Notes: a model not told the origin generated them from the letters alone. 64,000 bases of DNA from Macrolepiota albuminosa (GCA_027475525.1 JAMWFC010000025.1:124001-188000); one strand, 5' to 3'; positions 1 through 12,250 are shown, counted from the stretch's first letter. Program-made: numbers and translations.

Positions 1-59
1 TATTAAAAAAATGTATTAACAAATTGTCAAGTTTGCGACAAAGTAGATCTCAGACACGC

Positions 60-225
60 CGTGCTAGCAATGGCCCATACAAGCAAGTTGATATTTCATA
101 TTATGCACAAGAGGTGGGTTCAACTCCTGCTAATGCACATTAACCAAAACTCAACTTCATTTTACTAATTGTTATTTACTACACAGTATGATAAACAAAG
201 TAAGGTTGTAATTTTATTTACAATG
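60..225 (+). repeat. SINE-like repeat, tRNA-related head plus body (copy 1)
   Basis: A box-B-like motif GGTTCAACTCC lies at about 118-128, preceded by AT-rich sequence like the middle of the other copies. A body segment at about 165-208 follows. The same head-plus-body order recurs inverted at 23.27-23.45 kb and 23.50-23.68 kb. The 5' half (box A side) is poorly preserved here. Being tRNA-derived is inferred from the T-arm and box B only in this copy. Confidence 0.5.
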
Positions 226-810
226 TCCTATAGTCCAGCAGAATATTGTCAGTCTATATTACTTCTAGTGCACAATTCAAGGATTCAAGTCCTCCTTGTG
301 TAATTGTTGAATAGCGTGTGGTTTTTTGCATTCATGAGAATAGCATAACAGATCAAAATAATGGGATGGTTAATCTTAATCAAAAATGACTAATAGAAAA
401 GCCATGAATTATAGTAACTAACAATTAAATTACTTGTCTAATGTGTATTCCTCCTCTTCATTAGATCTATGTAATATGTCTGGATAGAAGAAATCCTCAT
501 CAAGCAGGTAGTCTACTGTCAAAAATGCAAAGTTGTCTGGTGTATATGGCTCCTGAGGTCTAGTAAGTGTGATGTCTTCATAGTTTGCTATCAGACATGA
601 CAATAAAGATGGTGAGGGTGACTCTGGCATATCAACAGACACATCATCAGTACGATCAGCTTAATTGAAAGGGCCAATGGGCCTACATTGACTATGTTTT
701 GTTCCAGAGCAAAATTCTTGTTCTGTTGAAATAAATGAACTATGATTACCAATGCCAAATTATAACTCACGTTGTCAATACAATTTGTTGATTCTTCTTT
801 TATTCTTGCG

Positions 811-1368
811 TCAAGTCATATATGTCTTATATTCCTCCCACTCCCAGACATTGTTGCTAGTAGGTAGGCTTGAAGAAGGGGATTGTTGAAAGGGAAAAGA
901 CTGGAATTGAAGAGCCATTATATCAAAAAGTGATGGAAGATTTTCTTTGTCATTGGCTGCCATGCCTCTATCCGTCTCTTCTGCTATCACAACAAATAAT
1001 GGCAGAAGGTTTTTTTTATTCTTAGTCACCATATGTCTGCTGCTTCAGACTTTCATTTGTCCACCATCATTAGCTGCCATGGTCTTGATTACTGTTAGTC
1101 CTTCTGCTCCTTTATCAACAATAAATAGAGGTGGCAAAAAATTGTTATTTATCTCTTCTTCTGCAGAAATGAACAAAGGAGGCAAATTATTATCTTCCAT
1201 CTTTTCTTCTGCAGGAATAAACAAAGAAGGCAAAAAATCCTCTTCTATCTCCTTTTCCACAGAAATGAACAAAGATGGCAAAGATTCATTTTCTGTCTCC
1301 TTTTCCACAAGAATAAACAAAGGCAGCAAAGATTTGTCTTCTATCTCATTGTCTGCCACAATGAACAA
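811..1368 (-). other. Decayed low-complexity ORF with LPxLF 16-residue repeats
   Basis: I do not recognise this coding remnant. Reading on the minus strand, positions 1329-1090 encode five tandem 16-residue units of the form LP(S/P)LFI..E.E..., i.e. a 48-bp minisatellite, for example LPSLFISVEKEIEEDF. Two more LPxLF units follow downstream (about 1008 and 938), separated by a stop near 1035. The phrase MAAND occurs twice. The units are acidic and alternate a hydrophobic LFI core with charged residues. It lies in transposon-rich sequence beside a KDZ transposase, so it may be an accessory ORF of an element. Function is unknown. Confidence 0.4.
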
Positions 1369-1369
1369 A

Positions 1370-2850
1370 AAAGAGATGTCTTCTAAGTCAAGGTCACTAA
1401 TAAAATAGATTAGAAATATCTACCTGGTCGTCGTCAGTTTCCCTCAGCTCCATGAATGTCCGACAGATATGAGCTGCTGGGATGGAAAAAAGTTAGAATG
1501 CTGGTTGAACCACAATGCAAGAGTGTTCCATTGTAGGGCCATATACCAGTCCAGGTTTACTCTGACTGTAAAGGTGGTGGAATGAATGTTGTACGTTTGA
1601 GGATTCAATATGCATTCAAGATGGCCATTGGGAAGAGTTGACATCAGGGAGAGTGGTAAGATGGGCTATAGAAAGGCAGTCTTCAGGATCAGGCTGCTCA
1701 TCATCAATACTGTTGGTATAGAACTCAATGTCTGTCAATTGGCCCGTCTGAGCAGAATCTACAGACCTGGCAACAGAACTGACAATAGAAGCAGCAACGG
1801 ACTTGCTGCCAGCAAATAGGCAGATCATATTGTTGGCTATTGAGATATGTTCTATTCTATTCAGCAACCACCACTTGTTTAGGGCTAGAAGCATCCACTA
1901 GTGGCCTCTAGCAAATCTGCTATCTGCAAACACATGGAGCAAATCGTCTGATACTAGGATGGACACCAATCCATTGGATGGCAATGTCATAGATAGCTGG
2001 CAGTTGCATGCCAAGAAGCTTTCAAGAGAGTGGAAGCCTTGCTGATGTATGAGAAGTCAATGCTCCAGCATTTCATTGCTTAAAACCTGAACATCCTCTC
2101 AGCCAATGTGGTTCTACCAGTCATAGCCATACAGATTCTTGATAAGACCTTGACAGCCATCAATAAACTCTAGAATTTCTATAGGCAAAATTTGCTGATT
2201 TTAGAGAGGGAAAAATCGGCTCATGCTTTTGATAATGTCTGGGATATTGCAGACCACATTATTTAGTGATGCAGCTCCCACATATGACAATACAAAGTTC
2301 TATAGCCCATATTCAAATCATAATATATTTACACATTTTGAAGTTATCTTACTAACTGCTTGTCTAGATGCTGAATAATCCATGCCTCTTCTGCTTCAAG
2401 ACTTAGTGCAAGATTGCCAAATATAAAAAATGCTGCAATGAGGCATGACTCAATGTAGTCAACAACCTCTTGCAAATTTTCTAGTACAATAGCTTGAGAC
2501 ATGACATTGTGTAGTACAAAGGTAGATGTCATTGCACTATTGCTTGTAGAAGCAAATACTGCTATGTATCAGATTTTTGTGCCTTGTAAACAAAAGTGAT
2601 TTTTAATAATTTCATTGCACATGACTGTTACAAATCCATTTCAATCATCTGCTGATGGCAGCAAGCTGCATCCATCAATTCAATTTATCTTTGCATCCAT
2701 CATATCAATCCATCTCTGCATCCACCATTTTCACAGTGGATCTCTTGCAGTTTGGGGGGAAATAAAATCAGGAAGCACTCATCTAAATTTATCAATTGCC
2801 ATCAAGGCCAATTCTTGCTACATGGCCACCTTTCTATGGATATATGACTG
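1370..2850. other. AT-rich sequence without recognisable gene
   Basis: Only short stop-broken frames are present. Minus-strand fragments at 1616-1894 and 2344-2532 may be the far C-terminal tail of the neighbouring KDZ element, but I find no motif that proves it. Confidence 0.3.
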
Positions 2851-5800
2851 GAAACCTCTTTTCTTCACTGACATACCATGCTTTGACCAAATATCTGCCT
2901 AATTGAAGAAATACCAAACTGTCCACTCCATTTCACTCATGACAAGCTGACATTCCTCTGTCCATCTATTGTATTGTGCTCTAGCATGTATATAATGAAC
3001 ACGATTAACTAAAGAAATATGTTCATAAATAGATGTAATGATAACAAAAATGTTAACAAGAGAACTCACATTTAGAAATAGTTGCAGATTTATTTTCTGT
3101 ATCAGAACTAGAGTGCTATATCTAAGATACCTTGATCTTTGATGAACCAGGAATGTTGGGATCTCATATAGCTGTGCTTGCATTCAAATCTGCTTTCTGT
3201 AGAACTGGATACTTTTTCTGAATGCTGGGGTCCAATTCCAGTCGCAGCAGAGCACTGCAGCATTGTGCATAGGCATGAGCCTTCACCAGGATTGAGGCCT
3301 GAATTTTTTGAAGAAATGTACAAGCTCAAGTTTTTACATTCTTGCTTGGAGCGACCCAGATAATGTGAGAATATAAGAATAATTTCTCTGCAATGAATTT
3401 TCAAAGGACTTGCAGGAGCCTTTCAATTTAAATCAAGTGCAAATTGCACTCTATCATTGTTAATAGTGAGACATTACCTATAATCATAAATAAAAAGGAG
3501 ATTTTAAAATCTTCTGGAACAATTATATCTATTGGTCCAAGGTTATTTGCTGGCAGTACCAGCAGATTCGCTGGTTGTCCATTTTCCACCATTTCATTGT
3601 TGTCAAAGGCTTTGAGAACTTCATCTGGTTTCAGAGAGGCAGTCTACTTTCTACTAGCAATAAACTTGCTCCTGTCCTAAGAAGCAGCAAGGACATTGAG
3701 TCAAATCTTTAATAGTTCTCTTTCCACCTCAACCTTTTGCCAATCATCATTGCTTGCATGCTGATTCAAATAGTGAACCTGGTCCTGAAATGCAATTCTG
3801 AGCTTCCAATTAGTGAAATAGTTTGGGCCATCAGCAATACACCTTACTGCTGCTCCTCAATGTCAAGGGCAAGTTGAATCCAGAAGGAATGAATATCCGT
3901 CGCTGCAACATCCGTTGAGTGGTTTCTACTGTCTGCTGCCATTCGGTCTTCATTTGCATTATTGAAGGTCATTATATGAGCTTTGAGAATATCTATTGCT
4001 TTATAGCTTCTCTCTTCTCTGAGCCTTTCTGCTTTAGCTATTCTGGCTTCTTAGCTTGTTAGTAAATCTGTTGATATTCCGACAGATCACTCAGTGAAAT
4101 ATTGAATGGCTGCATCTCTCATCTCAACAGCAGTCCTGTACTTTCAATATAAGAATAAAACTATGTCAAGCAGCTTCTTCCAGTTTGAGTCATACATGTA
4201 ATCATTAAGGATTTCTGCCCAATGTGCCAAGATAGCTATACAGGCTATTTGTTTTGTGAGACTTCATTTAATGTAAACCAGAGACTTTCAATTATCTTCC
4301 TAGCTAAATGACCAGCCCCAAGAATGAAGGATAGGGCAAAGCGGAAAAAACAATCCTTCTTATGCTTATGGATATGAAGAAGTCCTATTGTAAAGTCTAC
4401 AAGTAGATTATCTGGCAGGACTTCTCTGGCCTCAGCAAGCTGTTCAGAAAATTTGACACACCACTGGCATACTATGTCATATACCAGTAGAAGATGCTGA
4501 ATCCTATCTATGTTGGTTATTTTAACTGCCCATATGATGAAAAAGTCTGTGTAAATCTGGCCTTCACCATAGGTCAAGTTTGTTACACTATTAGGAGCAA
4601 AGCAGCTATGCTATGTACATGCTGTTGCAACAATACCAGTAATTTTGCATAACTTGTTCATCATCAGAGCCTTTTCAATAGCTTTGAATGTATTTTCACA
4701 AGCTGCTCCCTAGACAAACAAAGGTCCAGCAGACAGCTGATAAACAGGATTGAATTGATGAATGGATAGCGGACAAGTAGAGTTAAAGAATGTCACTCAC
4801 TGTTGGCTGTTCCTTTGTATGCTTGAGATAGTGGGTAAGCTCATCCCTCCTGGCCATCATACCACTGCCTTCTGAATGCTATACATCATGAGCAGGATTA
4901 AAATGTTGGACATGATCCGCCTTGAAGTTGCTGTCTATCATTAAAGAACGATTGAACTTCCACCAGACAAGATCTTCTTTCCAGTTGGATGGAAGATTGA
5001 CTTCTGATTGGAGACAAGTTGGACAGATATTGCAAGTTCACCATAGTCTGGCACCATGGAATGCCTCAATTCATCATGTCTAAAGCCTGCCCACTTCAAC
5101 TTCTTCAGCCACTACCATGAACAAGAAATTTGTTGTAGCTTGCAGTAAAGGTTATTCACCTCATCAGAAAATGCAATTGAGGAAGTTATTTTTGCAATTT
5201 TCTGCCAATATTGATAGGCGGATGCTTTGCACTTTAGATTTGTCAGACAGAAGTTGTCTAGCACAGCTGTTGTAAAATATGTTTGTGTCTAATCAAATGT
5301 ACTGGAGACTAGCTGCAAGTAAATAATATCCTCCACTAAGATATTCATCTCAGAACATTCATATAAAATGACAGTGATGTAGTGTACTCCAGTTGTGTGA
5401 ACAATCCATTGTATTGGATTTTCAAAGCAATCATATCTGTCTATATAGAACCTGTTCATGGCTGGCCAATCTTCTGGAATATCTTCTATTGGCATATTAT
5501 TCTCTGGTTCCCATTGCTCTTCCTCTTTCATGATTTGATTAAGGCTGGCATCCTTAAGTCTGCTCAGGAAATCTGAAGTCATAGACAGATATGCTGCCAG
5601 ATATCCTAGGTCGCTATTTGCTGATAGAAGCTCAATATTCAGTTGATATTCGAGTCATAGAAACTCTTGCTCCTGAATGTTCTTTTTCTGCTTGTGGTCC
5701 TCAAGAGCTCTGACCCTGACCTTTCCTTAAGTCATAGAAACTCTTGCTCCTGAATGTTCTTTTTCTGCTTGTGGTCCTCAAGAGCTCTGACCCTGACCTT

Positions 5801-6280
5801 TCCTTAATGACAGTTTGCATGCAATAAATTGTGTTAGATATAGAAATACCCTCCAATATCCGACATATTCATTGGTTGGAAATACCTACTATTCCATACT
5901 TCAGGTTGGTGAAACAAGTTGAAGTCATGTGTGCGGCAAAAACATCTGCAACAGAATATTCTTGACTCAACACAATCACAGCATTGCTATTGTACAAGGT
6001 AATGGTCAGAACAAGCAAGGCAATCAGTAATGTCATCCATTGATTCATGACTAAGCAATCTATTGAGCAATTGTGGAATATAGTTGATAAAGTTGTTAAG
6101 ATAATCTGCCTGTGTCTATGTATAAACTTGAATAATTCACTCTTAATAATAGCATATATTCAAATGATCTTTACATGCCTTATGGATATGGGCATTATAT
6201 CATCTACATCATTTACCATTGGATTATTGTCCAAGTATGCAAAGTTATTATCATCTAGTGATGCGAAATGTAAGTTTTTA
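2850..6280 (-). pseudogene. KDZ-family transposase with CxC2 cysteine cluster, decayed
   Basis: This is a DNA-transposon transposase remnant read from right to left. At about 6040-5870 is a cysteine cluster (DCLACSDHY ... QCCDCVESRIFCCRCF ... TH) ending in the EVWNSRYF-type sequence typical of the CxC2 domain found beside KDZ transposases. At 5240-5080 comes KCKASAYQYW then WWWLKKLKWAG, the conserved helical part. At 4577-4245 is the catalytic-region signature YDIVCQW ... HIHKHKKDC ... FILGAGHLARK ... ESLWFTLN, followed near 4190 by DYMYDSNWKKL. Near 2990-2930 the C-terminal RARAQYNRWTEECQLVMSEM block is recognisable. Stops and frameshifts are frequent, so it is not functional. A perfect 77-bp tandem duplication sits inside it at 5654-5807. 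I saw no terminal inverted repeats or target duplication. Family assignment rests on several motifs in the right order and is confident; the end points are approximate. Confidence 0.85.
5654..5807. repeat. Perfect 77-bp tandem duplication
   Basis: Positions 5654-5730 are repeated exactly at 5731-5807. The surrounding element is heavily mutated, yet the two copies are identical, so the duplication is either very recent or technical. The same period (77) occurs in the duplication at 57262. Confidence 0.95.
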
Positions 6281-6344
6281 TTTGTTTTTAAGTTGCTCAA
6301 ATGTAATTGAACAAATCTTAAGTTAAATACAAACTTGTATTCAC

Positions 6345-7203
6345 GACGTTCTGGGGACTTAGTTACACGCGCGCACACGTTGTAAAAAGTGTTATAATTT
6401 TAATTGTTTTGGTTTTAAATGTAAACTTAATAAAAGTCACACTTGAAAGGTGGGTACAAAATAGTATTAAAACTAAAACCCGAAGTCAGTCTACTGCTGT
6501 TGGCCTAAGACGTCCGCTCCCTGGGGACTCCGAGCCGTGGCAAGTCAACTGCTTGCCCGACTCCCCCAATCTCGTCCCCCTTTTATATCTTTTCCTTCAA
6601 TGCACGGACCACTACGTATGGCGCGTGCTTTTGTCTCGTCGTAATGCGTTGCCGTGCCCAGGCAGTCGGTTGGCGTGTTACCGAGCCCGGTCTTGTGGCT
6701 AAAGGCTTGTCCGTTCTCTTGGTGCATGTGGCTACACCTTTACGGCTAATCCTTCCTCCGCTGCCTTGCCTCATCCTCTCGTCCTTCTGTGTCCCTTTTT
6801 CTCCCTCCCAGGTTCGCTTCGTCGTTGTTCCGTTGGTCGCGGTGGGCTGGCGTTGTGGAGAGGTTGTACAACAAAAGAGTATCAAGTATTTCGGAACTGA
6901 GTGACGGGATGGCGTGGTGGTAGTGCTGATTTCGGAGATGATGCCGAGATCTTGGCTTTTCCGAGCACTGCCACTGCCTCGGTTATCCCCGACTTCATCA
7001 ATCGTTGATCGCTGCCTTGTTACCGCGCGTTTACTGCTGTGCTAGCTGGGTTTGACCAGTTTTTCTTAAGTTTCGGGTTGGGTTTTTCGTGAGTCTGCCC
7101 ATGTCTACAGTTTTCGACTTAACGCTTACAGTTTTCAGCGCTTTTTGGGGTATATTTGGGACTTATATTTGACTCTTACTGTCTGCCTCGTGTGAGGCAG
7201 ACG
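6345..7203. mobile_element. GC-richer block, probable retroelement or LTR fragment
   Basis: About 0.86 kb of markedly GC-richer sequence sits abruptly between AT-rich flanks. No coding motif was recognised in any frame. It ends in a perfect hairpin at 7181-7202 (GTCTGCCTC, 4-base loop, GAGGCAGAC). The composition break and hairpin suggest inserted DNA such as an LTR, but I could not define termini or a target duplication. Confidence 0.3.
7181..7202. terminator. Hairpin, 9-bp arms with 4-base loop
   Basis: GTCTGCCTC-GTGT-GAGGCAGAC is perfectly self-complementary around a 4-base loop. It could be a transcript-end or terminal structure of the GC-rich block. The role is inferred only; the inverted repeat itself is directly visible. 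Confidence 0.35.
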
Positions 7204-7488
7204 TATCACTAGAAATGCCGCAGGTGGTGTACCAGTTACAATAGGAATAAGACCTAGTAGTAGCCGTTGTGTTATGAGAACTGGCAACTCTTGTGTGTTC
7301 TGAGTGAGTTGTGTCCTTTTCTCAGCAAACAAGATGAGGTCCCTTTACCTGATGACTATTGTTTTTGGTTGCTTGTGTTTCTTCAGAGAGTTCAGATTCA
7401 TGATCAAATATCTATAGCCAAGACCTAGCTATTGTATTGGAGATCTAATAAGACTGCTCATTGATATTGGCAATATGCCCTAATTTGG

Positions 7489-7971
7489 ATGAGCCAGATA
7501 CCAGCAGACAGCAGATTCTATCTGTCAATGACAAATAAAATTCATTTGTCATCAACAGACACTGAATGGAAATGTATATTTTATCAAGTGATTCTTTGGT
7601 TAAGAATTGTGTGGTTGCAGAAAATTATATTGTCTACAAACATGTCTGCCCTTCTGCAACTGCCTAAACCAATATTTTCACCAAAGAAAAGACAAGTAGA
7701 ACCAATACTTACAGTGGAAGAAAGATCTATCTTTGAACTATACAAGAAACTCTACCGCTTCTCAACTACTCCTCAAGCTCAGACTGCTATCTTGAAGGAT
7801 AAAATTCTAATGGATATTTTCAGCTACTGAGCCACTAAGGAGACAGAGCCAAAGACAGGAAAAGAGTAGGCAGAGAAAATCAAAGTAGGTACAGCAACTC
7901 ATTGCAAAGAACTAAACATCATTTGCTTGAATAGAAGGTTGTCCAGTATATTAAGAGTTGCTAGTGCTCTT
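7489..7971 (+). other. Unidentified coding remnant at left flank of gypsy insertion
   Basis: An open stretch at 7489-7830 encodes 113 residues with a KRQVEPILTVEERSIFELY segment. It ends 142 bp before the target duplication of the retrotransposon. No family was recognised. The other side of the insertion (18757-18938) carries another short open stretch. The two could be parts of one older element split by the insertion, but their frames cannot be joined confidently. Confidence 0.25.
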
Positions 7972-7976
7972 ATTAC

Positions 7977-8715
7977 TGTCAAGTTCCGCTGAGTCGGGGG
8001 CCTTCCGGGCAAGCAATGCTCTTATGAGGCGGACTTGATCTACGGATACTCAGGTGTCTAGAACTCTAGAGCTAGGACTCCAAGGCTCAAGACGCAGACA
8101 GGGGTAATCCCGGAAGAGGGAACTTGGTCTGGGGGGTTTGGGTTTTAGAAGCTAGAGGTTAGATGAGGGTCGAGTCGTGAACCAGAGGTTCTAAGACAAG
8201 ACCAGATTAGCAAATTGTAAGTCACAAAGTATGTACCAAACTTAGAGCATGCGGTTGTTCAAGCGTGCCAGTCAAAGTGTGCCAGTCAGTGTGTACTAAT
8301 CAAGCAGAAGGCATGCAACAATTCAAGTTAATATCAAGACTAGCGAATACAATGGAGATTTACACTATAAGTACTAATCTGGGTCTCTGGGGTTCTGGGG
8401 TGTCTGAGATAAGTTCCGAGGGCATTGAGTAGCAGGAGGAGGCTGTATGCTGGGATCATGCATGTAGAGTGCATGATTAATTGGCACAGAGGGAGTCATG
8501 ATGTGTGATGGCATAGAAGCGGTTGGTGTGCAAGGTTGATGGCAGTTAATTCCAGGCCCGTGATGCAGGTTGCTAAGGGTGCCAGGTGATGGTGGCTCTT
8601 GATGCATATGATGGCAGTGTTAATAGTCATGATGACGGGAGCACATTCTGGAGGGTCAGAGGGAGGGTCCCAGATGGGGTTCCGGAGGTGGATCCAGAGA
8701 GGAGGGGTCGTGACA
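7977..8715 (-). repeat. 3' LTR of gypsy element (739 bp)
   Basis: It begins TGTCA and ends TGACA on the plus strand, a short inverted terminus typical of LTRs. It aligns along its length to 18042-18756. The polypurine tract abuts its right edge. Confidence 0.92.
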
Positions 8716-8726
8716 TCACCCCCCAT
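8716..8726 (-). other. Polypurine tract of gypsy element
   Basis: Read on the minus strand the bases are ATGGGGGGTGA, a purine run directly adjoining the 3' LTR terminus TGTCA. This is the expected place for the plus-strand priming site of reverse transcription. Confidence 0.75.
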
Positions 8727-8841
8727 AGCACCGAGACCCTCCGAGGTGCGCGTAGCTGGTGGTCCAGGCCAGAGTCCAAGCATGGGATCCAGCACATGTC
8801 CTGACACATATTGAAAAAAAAATTTACTATCAAACTCAACC

Positions 8842-10484
8842 ATGTCGTGTACACCGACACATTCCCCAATGCTCCTGCCCACCAACAAAGTAGCCCCCCT
8901 GGTCATGTGGGAGGCCTGGAATGCGAGGTACTGGCGCTGTCTTGACCGTGAGCGCATGGCCATGCTCATTCAGCAGCATGAGTGCTGCCACGCTGTCTGC
9001 TTATTGCAACTGACCTTCCTTTTTCAGAACAACACAGCATTCCTGTCCCAGAGGCGGGTCCCAGTCGGCTCCCAGCACCTGCTTCCAATGCAGGCCCCGG
9101 TGGTCCTTCAGAGCCAGGTCCCAGCCGTCCTGCACCCATCTTTGTGCAGATGACTGTGTGTCCCTCCATCCTCCCTCATGGCCTCGACTGCCCGCCCCTC
9201 AATTCCGTTGCTCTGGGAGCGGTAGGAGCGATTACAGTAGTCCCAGATAACCAGCACATTGCATGGGCAGACGCATCGCAGGAGGTATTTGAGGAGGCCC
9301 TGGAGAGGCCCCAGGGGTTGCCCACCTATAACTGGTGTGTGAGTAATGGGCCGGTAAGTGGGTCCTTACTTTGGGTCCCCTGGCTGACCTTGGTGCTGCA
9401 ATGTCTGCACTGTGCCCGCTGGCTAGTGTCTTGCCTGTTTGAGGCCCTGGATCCTTCGTCCCGCTGGGACACATCCGTGTGCAAGGCATGCTGCCTCAAC
9501 CACAAGCAGTGTTCTGTGTCAGCACTATGGAGGGCGCGCTACATCACACAGGAGCAGGGGTGGCTGCTGGGGGGGTCACCTGGAGGATGGAGTTGAGGAG
9601 CGGAACTGGATGGTGGAGCCAGTGGGGGAGGCACCTGCAGTGCCTGTGGAGGTGTCTAGTGGGGGGTCAGGGAGCCAAGGGGTCGTCCTGTGGTTCTGAT
9701 CACCCGTTGGATGACCCGGGCTGGGACCGGCAGTCACGAGGGTTGTGGGGGGCACCCCAACAAAGGGAAGAGGCGGGCATTGCCTAGTCCCTCCCCAGGG
9801 CCCTCCAAAAGGGTGCATCTGCCTCTGGAGACCCTGTCCCCAGTCTCCTCCCTGCACCTATCTTCAGCGGTATTCTTTCCCTTGTCCAGGGGACCCTTAG
9901 ATATTGACGTTGGGGTTCTGCAGGAGCGGGCCAGGCAGGAGCAGGGAGACCATAAGAAGGAGATGAGGGAGGAGGCGGCAATCTGGAGGGGTTTGGAGGG
10001 GGGTCAGGGGGCGATGCTCTAGGACCTGGAGGAGGCCAGGGTCGCCCAGAGGGAAGCGGAGGCTGAGTTGGAGGTTCTGAGGGCAAGGCTGGGGCAGGGA
10101 GTGGGGTTTCCAGAGAGTCAGGAGCTGGTGGAGGCTCTATGTCAGGACGTGGTGGTTGCCTGCATGGCTTTGTTGAGTGAGTATCCTCCTTCCCAGACTT
10201 GGTCTTCCACTGACATCTCCAGGCTGGGCCCAGGAGCATTGTTTGCTCTTGGACAGGGCAGCTGCAGCACTTACGTTGCTGCAGGAGGGGCAGCACCCAG
10301 AGTGGAGTGGGGCCTTGGCTTGCTGGGGTGGATGGTGTCGGCACACTGGCAGAGGAACGTGCCCACCTCCAGTTCCTGGTTTGAGAGGGTCTTGGATGAG
10401 GGTGAGCCTCTCCCGTCCTGGGAGCAGTTGGCGGAGGAGACACTGCAGGAGCACGGTCTGGAGGGAATGAGGGAGGGGTTTTGA
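8842..10484 (+). pseudogene. Antisense ORF of the gypsy element with Zn2Cys6-like cysteine cluster
   Basis: This ORF is encoded opposite to gag-pol, between the chromodomain and the 3' LTR. A first part (8842 onward, MSCTPTHSPM ... MWEAWNARYWRCLD) is followed by a second frame that stays coherent from 8982 to 10484 except for a few stops (the first near 9594, another near 10020). Within the 8982 reading, residues C141, C144, C151, C167, C170 and C177 give C-X2-C-X6-C-X15-C-X2-C-X6-C, resembling a fungal binuclear zinc cluster with a long loop. A Pro/Ser-rich stretch (EAGPSRLPAP) precedes it. A GKRRALPSPSPGPSKR basic patch and a Glu/Gln-rich, probably coiled-coil part follow. It is not a standard gypsy protein. 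A DNA- or RNA-binding regulator captured by the element is possible but unproven. The present copy is broken. Confidence 0.6.
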
Positions 10485-10819
10485 GGTTGGCCCAGGAAGG
10501 GATAAGAGGGAGGCGAGGTGGGGGAAGAGGGAGGTCCCGGGCCCCAGCGTTAGGGTTTTTCTTGCCATTGTCCCTATATCTGTAGAATAGTGTACTTGTA
10601 TAAAAATGTATATACTTGGTCTTCCAGAGTCAGAGAGTAGTGTAAGTAATGTGGCGAAAAAAACTGGAAAGAGCACCTTGCCCAGACTCTGGGGCGCTAC
10701 TGTGAAAAAGTACTAACAGGTCAAATATAGAGAGGGGAAACAGAAAATATACACAGAAGTTGAATCTCTATTAAGCCCAGAGGTGGGGGTTACGCCCACT
10801 ACTGCCGTCTGTGAATTCT

Positions 10820-12250
10820 GCGCCCAGGAGTATCGTTTCCTGGGTGCCATTGCTGGAAGTCCTGGAGTTTGTCGAGGGTGCCGTCAAGGTTTCAGCACGG
10901 TTCTCAAGTGTCATTCTTTGGGCCGTATCTCTTCCATCATATGAGGAAGTGGGGTTGTCTACAAATGTTCCGGGAGTCGAGGATGTCTTCAACCTTGTAG
11001 TGATACTCGTCCTCAACCTTGACTGGGGGAGGGGGTTTGGGGCGTTGTTTAGAGAAGGGATCTGGGGGGTGTTGTTCCAGGAGGCAGACATGGAATACTG
11101 GGTGCAGATCTTTAAGTCCCAGGGAGAGCTCGATCTTGTAGGCATGGGATGAGACTTTCTTCAAAATCTTGAACAGGCTGAGGCACTTGTGATCAAGCTT
11201 CAGAGAGGGCCAGCAGGTGCAGAAGTGGCATTGATCTAACCATACCTTTGTCCTGGGGGTCCAGTTCAGTTGGGGGTGTCTTCCTGTTTCCGGTTGGCGT
11301 ATTTTGCATAGGCCTGGTTTGCGGTGTTGATTTCTTCCCAGAGGAACTTGTGAAGAAATTGGAGATCCTGAGCAACCTCGTAGATGGCATGCAATGGGAT
11401 ATTCTGGAGCGAGAGGGTCAGTCGTGGATGGTACCCCTTGTTGGTGAAGAAGGACGACACCCCGGTGGTGGAGTGCAGCGTATTGTTGTAGGTGAACTCG
11501 GCCAGGGGGAGCTTGATATGCCAGTCATCCTGCAAGTAGTTGACGTACAGCTGGAGGTACTGCTTGAGAGACTGATTGACCCTTTCAGTCTGACCATTGG
11601 TTTCGGAGTGGTAGGCAGTAGAGAGGTTAGTCTTTACTTCAAAGGCCTTACACAGGGAGGTCCAGAACTTGGACATGAAGAGTGGGCCACAGTCAGAGAC
11701 GATGTTATCCAGGAGTCTGTGTTTGGCAAAGACGTGCTCAAAAAACAGCCAGGCGAAGTCCGGGGCAGTGTCCATGGTGTGGCAGGGTAGGAAGATGCCC
11801 TGTTTAGTTAGCCTACACACAACAATGAGAATGGCATCAAACCCTTCAGATTCCAGGAGTTCAACGATGTGAGGAATATGGAAGACCAGGGGCGTTGTCC
11901 GACTGGCAAGGGTTTCAGGAGTCTGTCAGGTTGGTGCCAGGGGACCTTGGCCTGAAAGCAGGGTTCACATGATCGAATGTAGCGGGTCACATCTTTCTTC
12001 AGTCCTGGCCAAAAGTAAGTCCGGGAGACAAGTTGGAGGGTCTTACGTATCCTGGGGTGTCCCCAGAGCTTGTGGTCATGGTGTTGGTGGAGAACGTTAT
12101 AGCAAAGTCAGGCGTGATCTGGGATGTAGATGCAGCTGTCTCAGAGGAGTCTTTTGTCAGGGGACAAGGAGAAGGTGGGGTCCTGGTCAGTTCCATCAGG
12201 GAGGTTGCGGGAGTCATGGTCGGTGAAGTACTTGTCCCAGGGGGCACGGC
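10820..12250 (-). pseudogene. Gypsy integrase and chromodomain, broken
   Basis: Near 11990-11910 is the zinc-binding end (TRYIRSCEPCFQAKV). From 11820 to 11266 the catalytic core reads cleanly: ...VSDCGPLFMSKFW... then AYHSETNGQTERVNQSLKQYL with the DDE-type residues, followed by LPLAEFTYNNTLHSTTGVSSF. At 11164-10937 is the SHAYKIELS ... LHPVFHVCLLE motif and the start of a chromodomain (VEDILDSR). After a stop the chromodomain continues in another frame (WKRYGPKNDT ... LDKLQDFQQWHPGNDTP, to about 10820). Integrase inserts the cDNA; the chromodomain normally guides it to chromatin. Stops and frame changes make this copy inactive. Confidence 0.9.
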
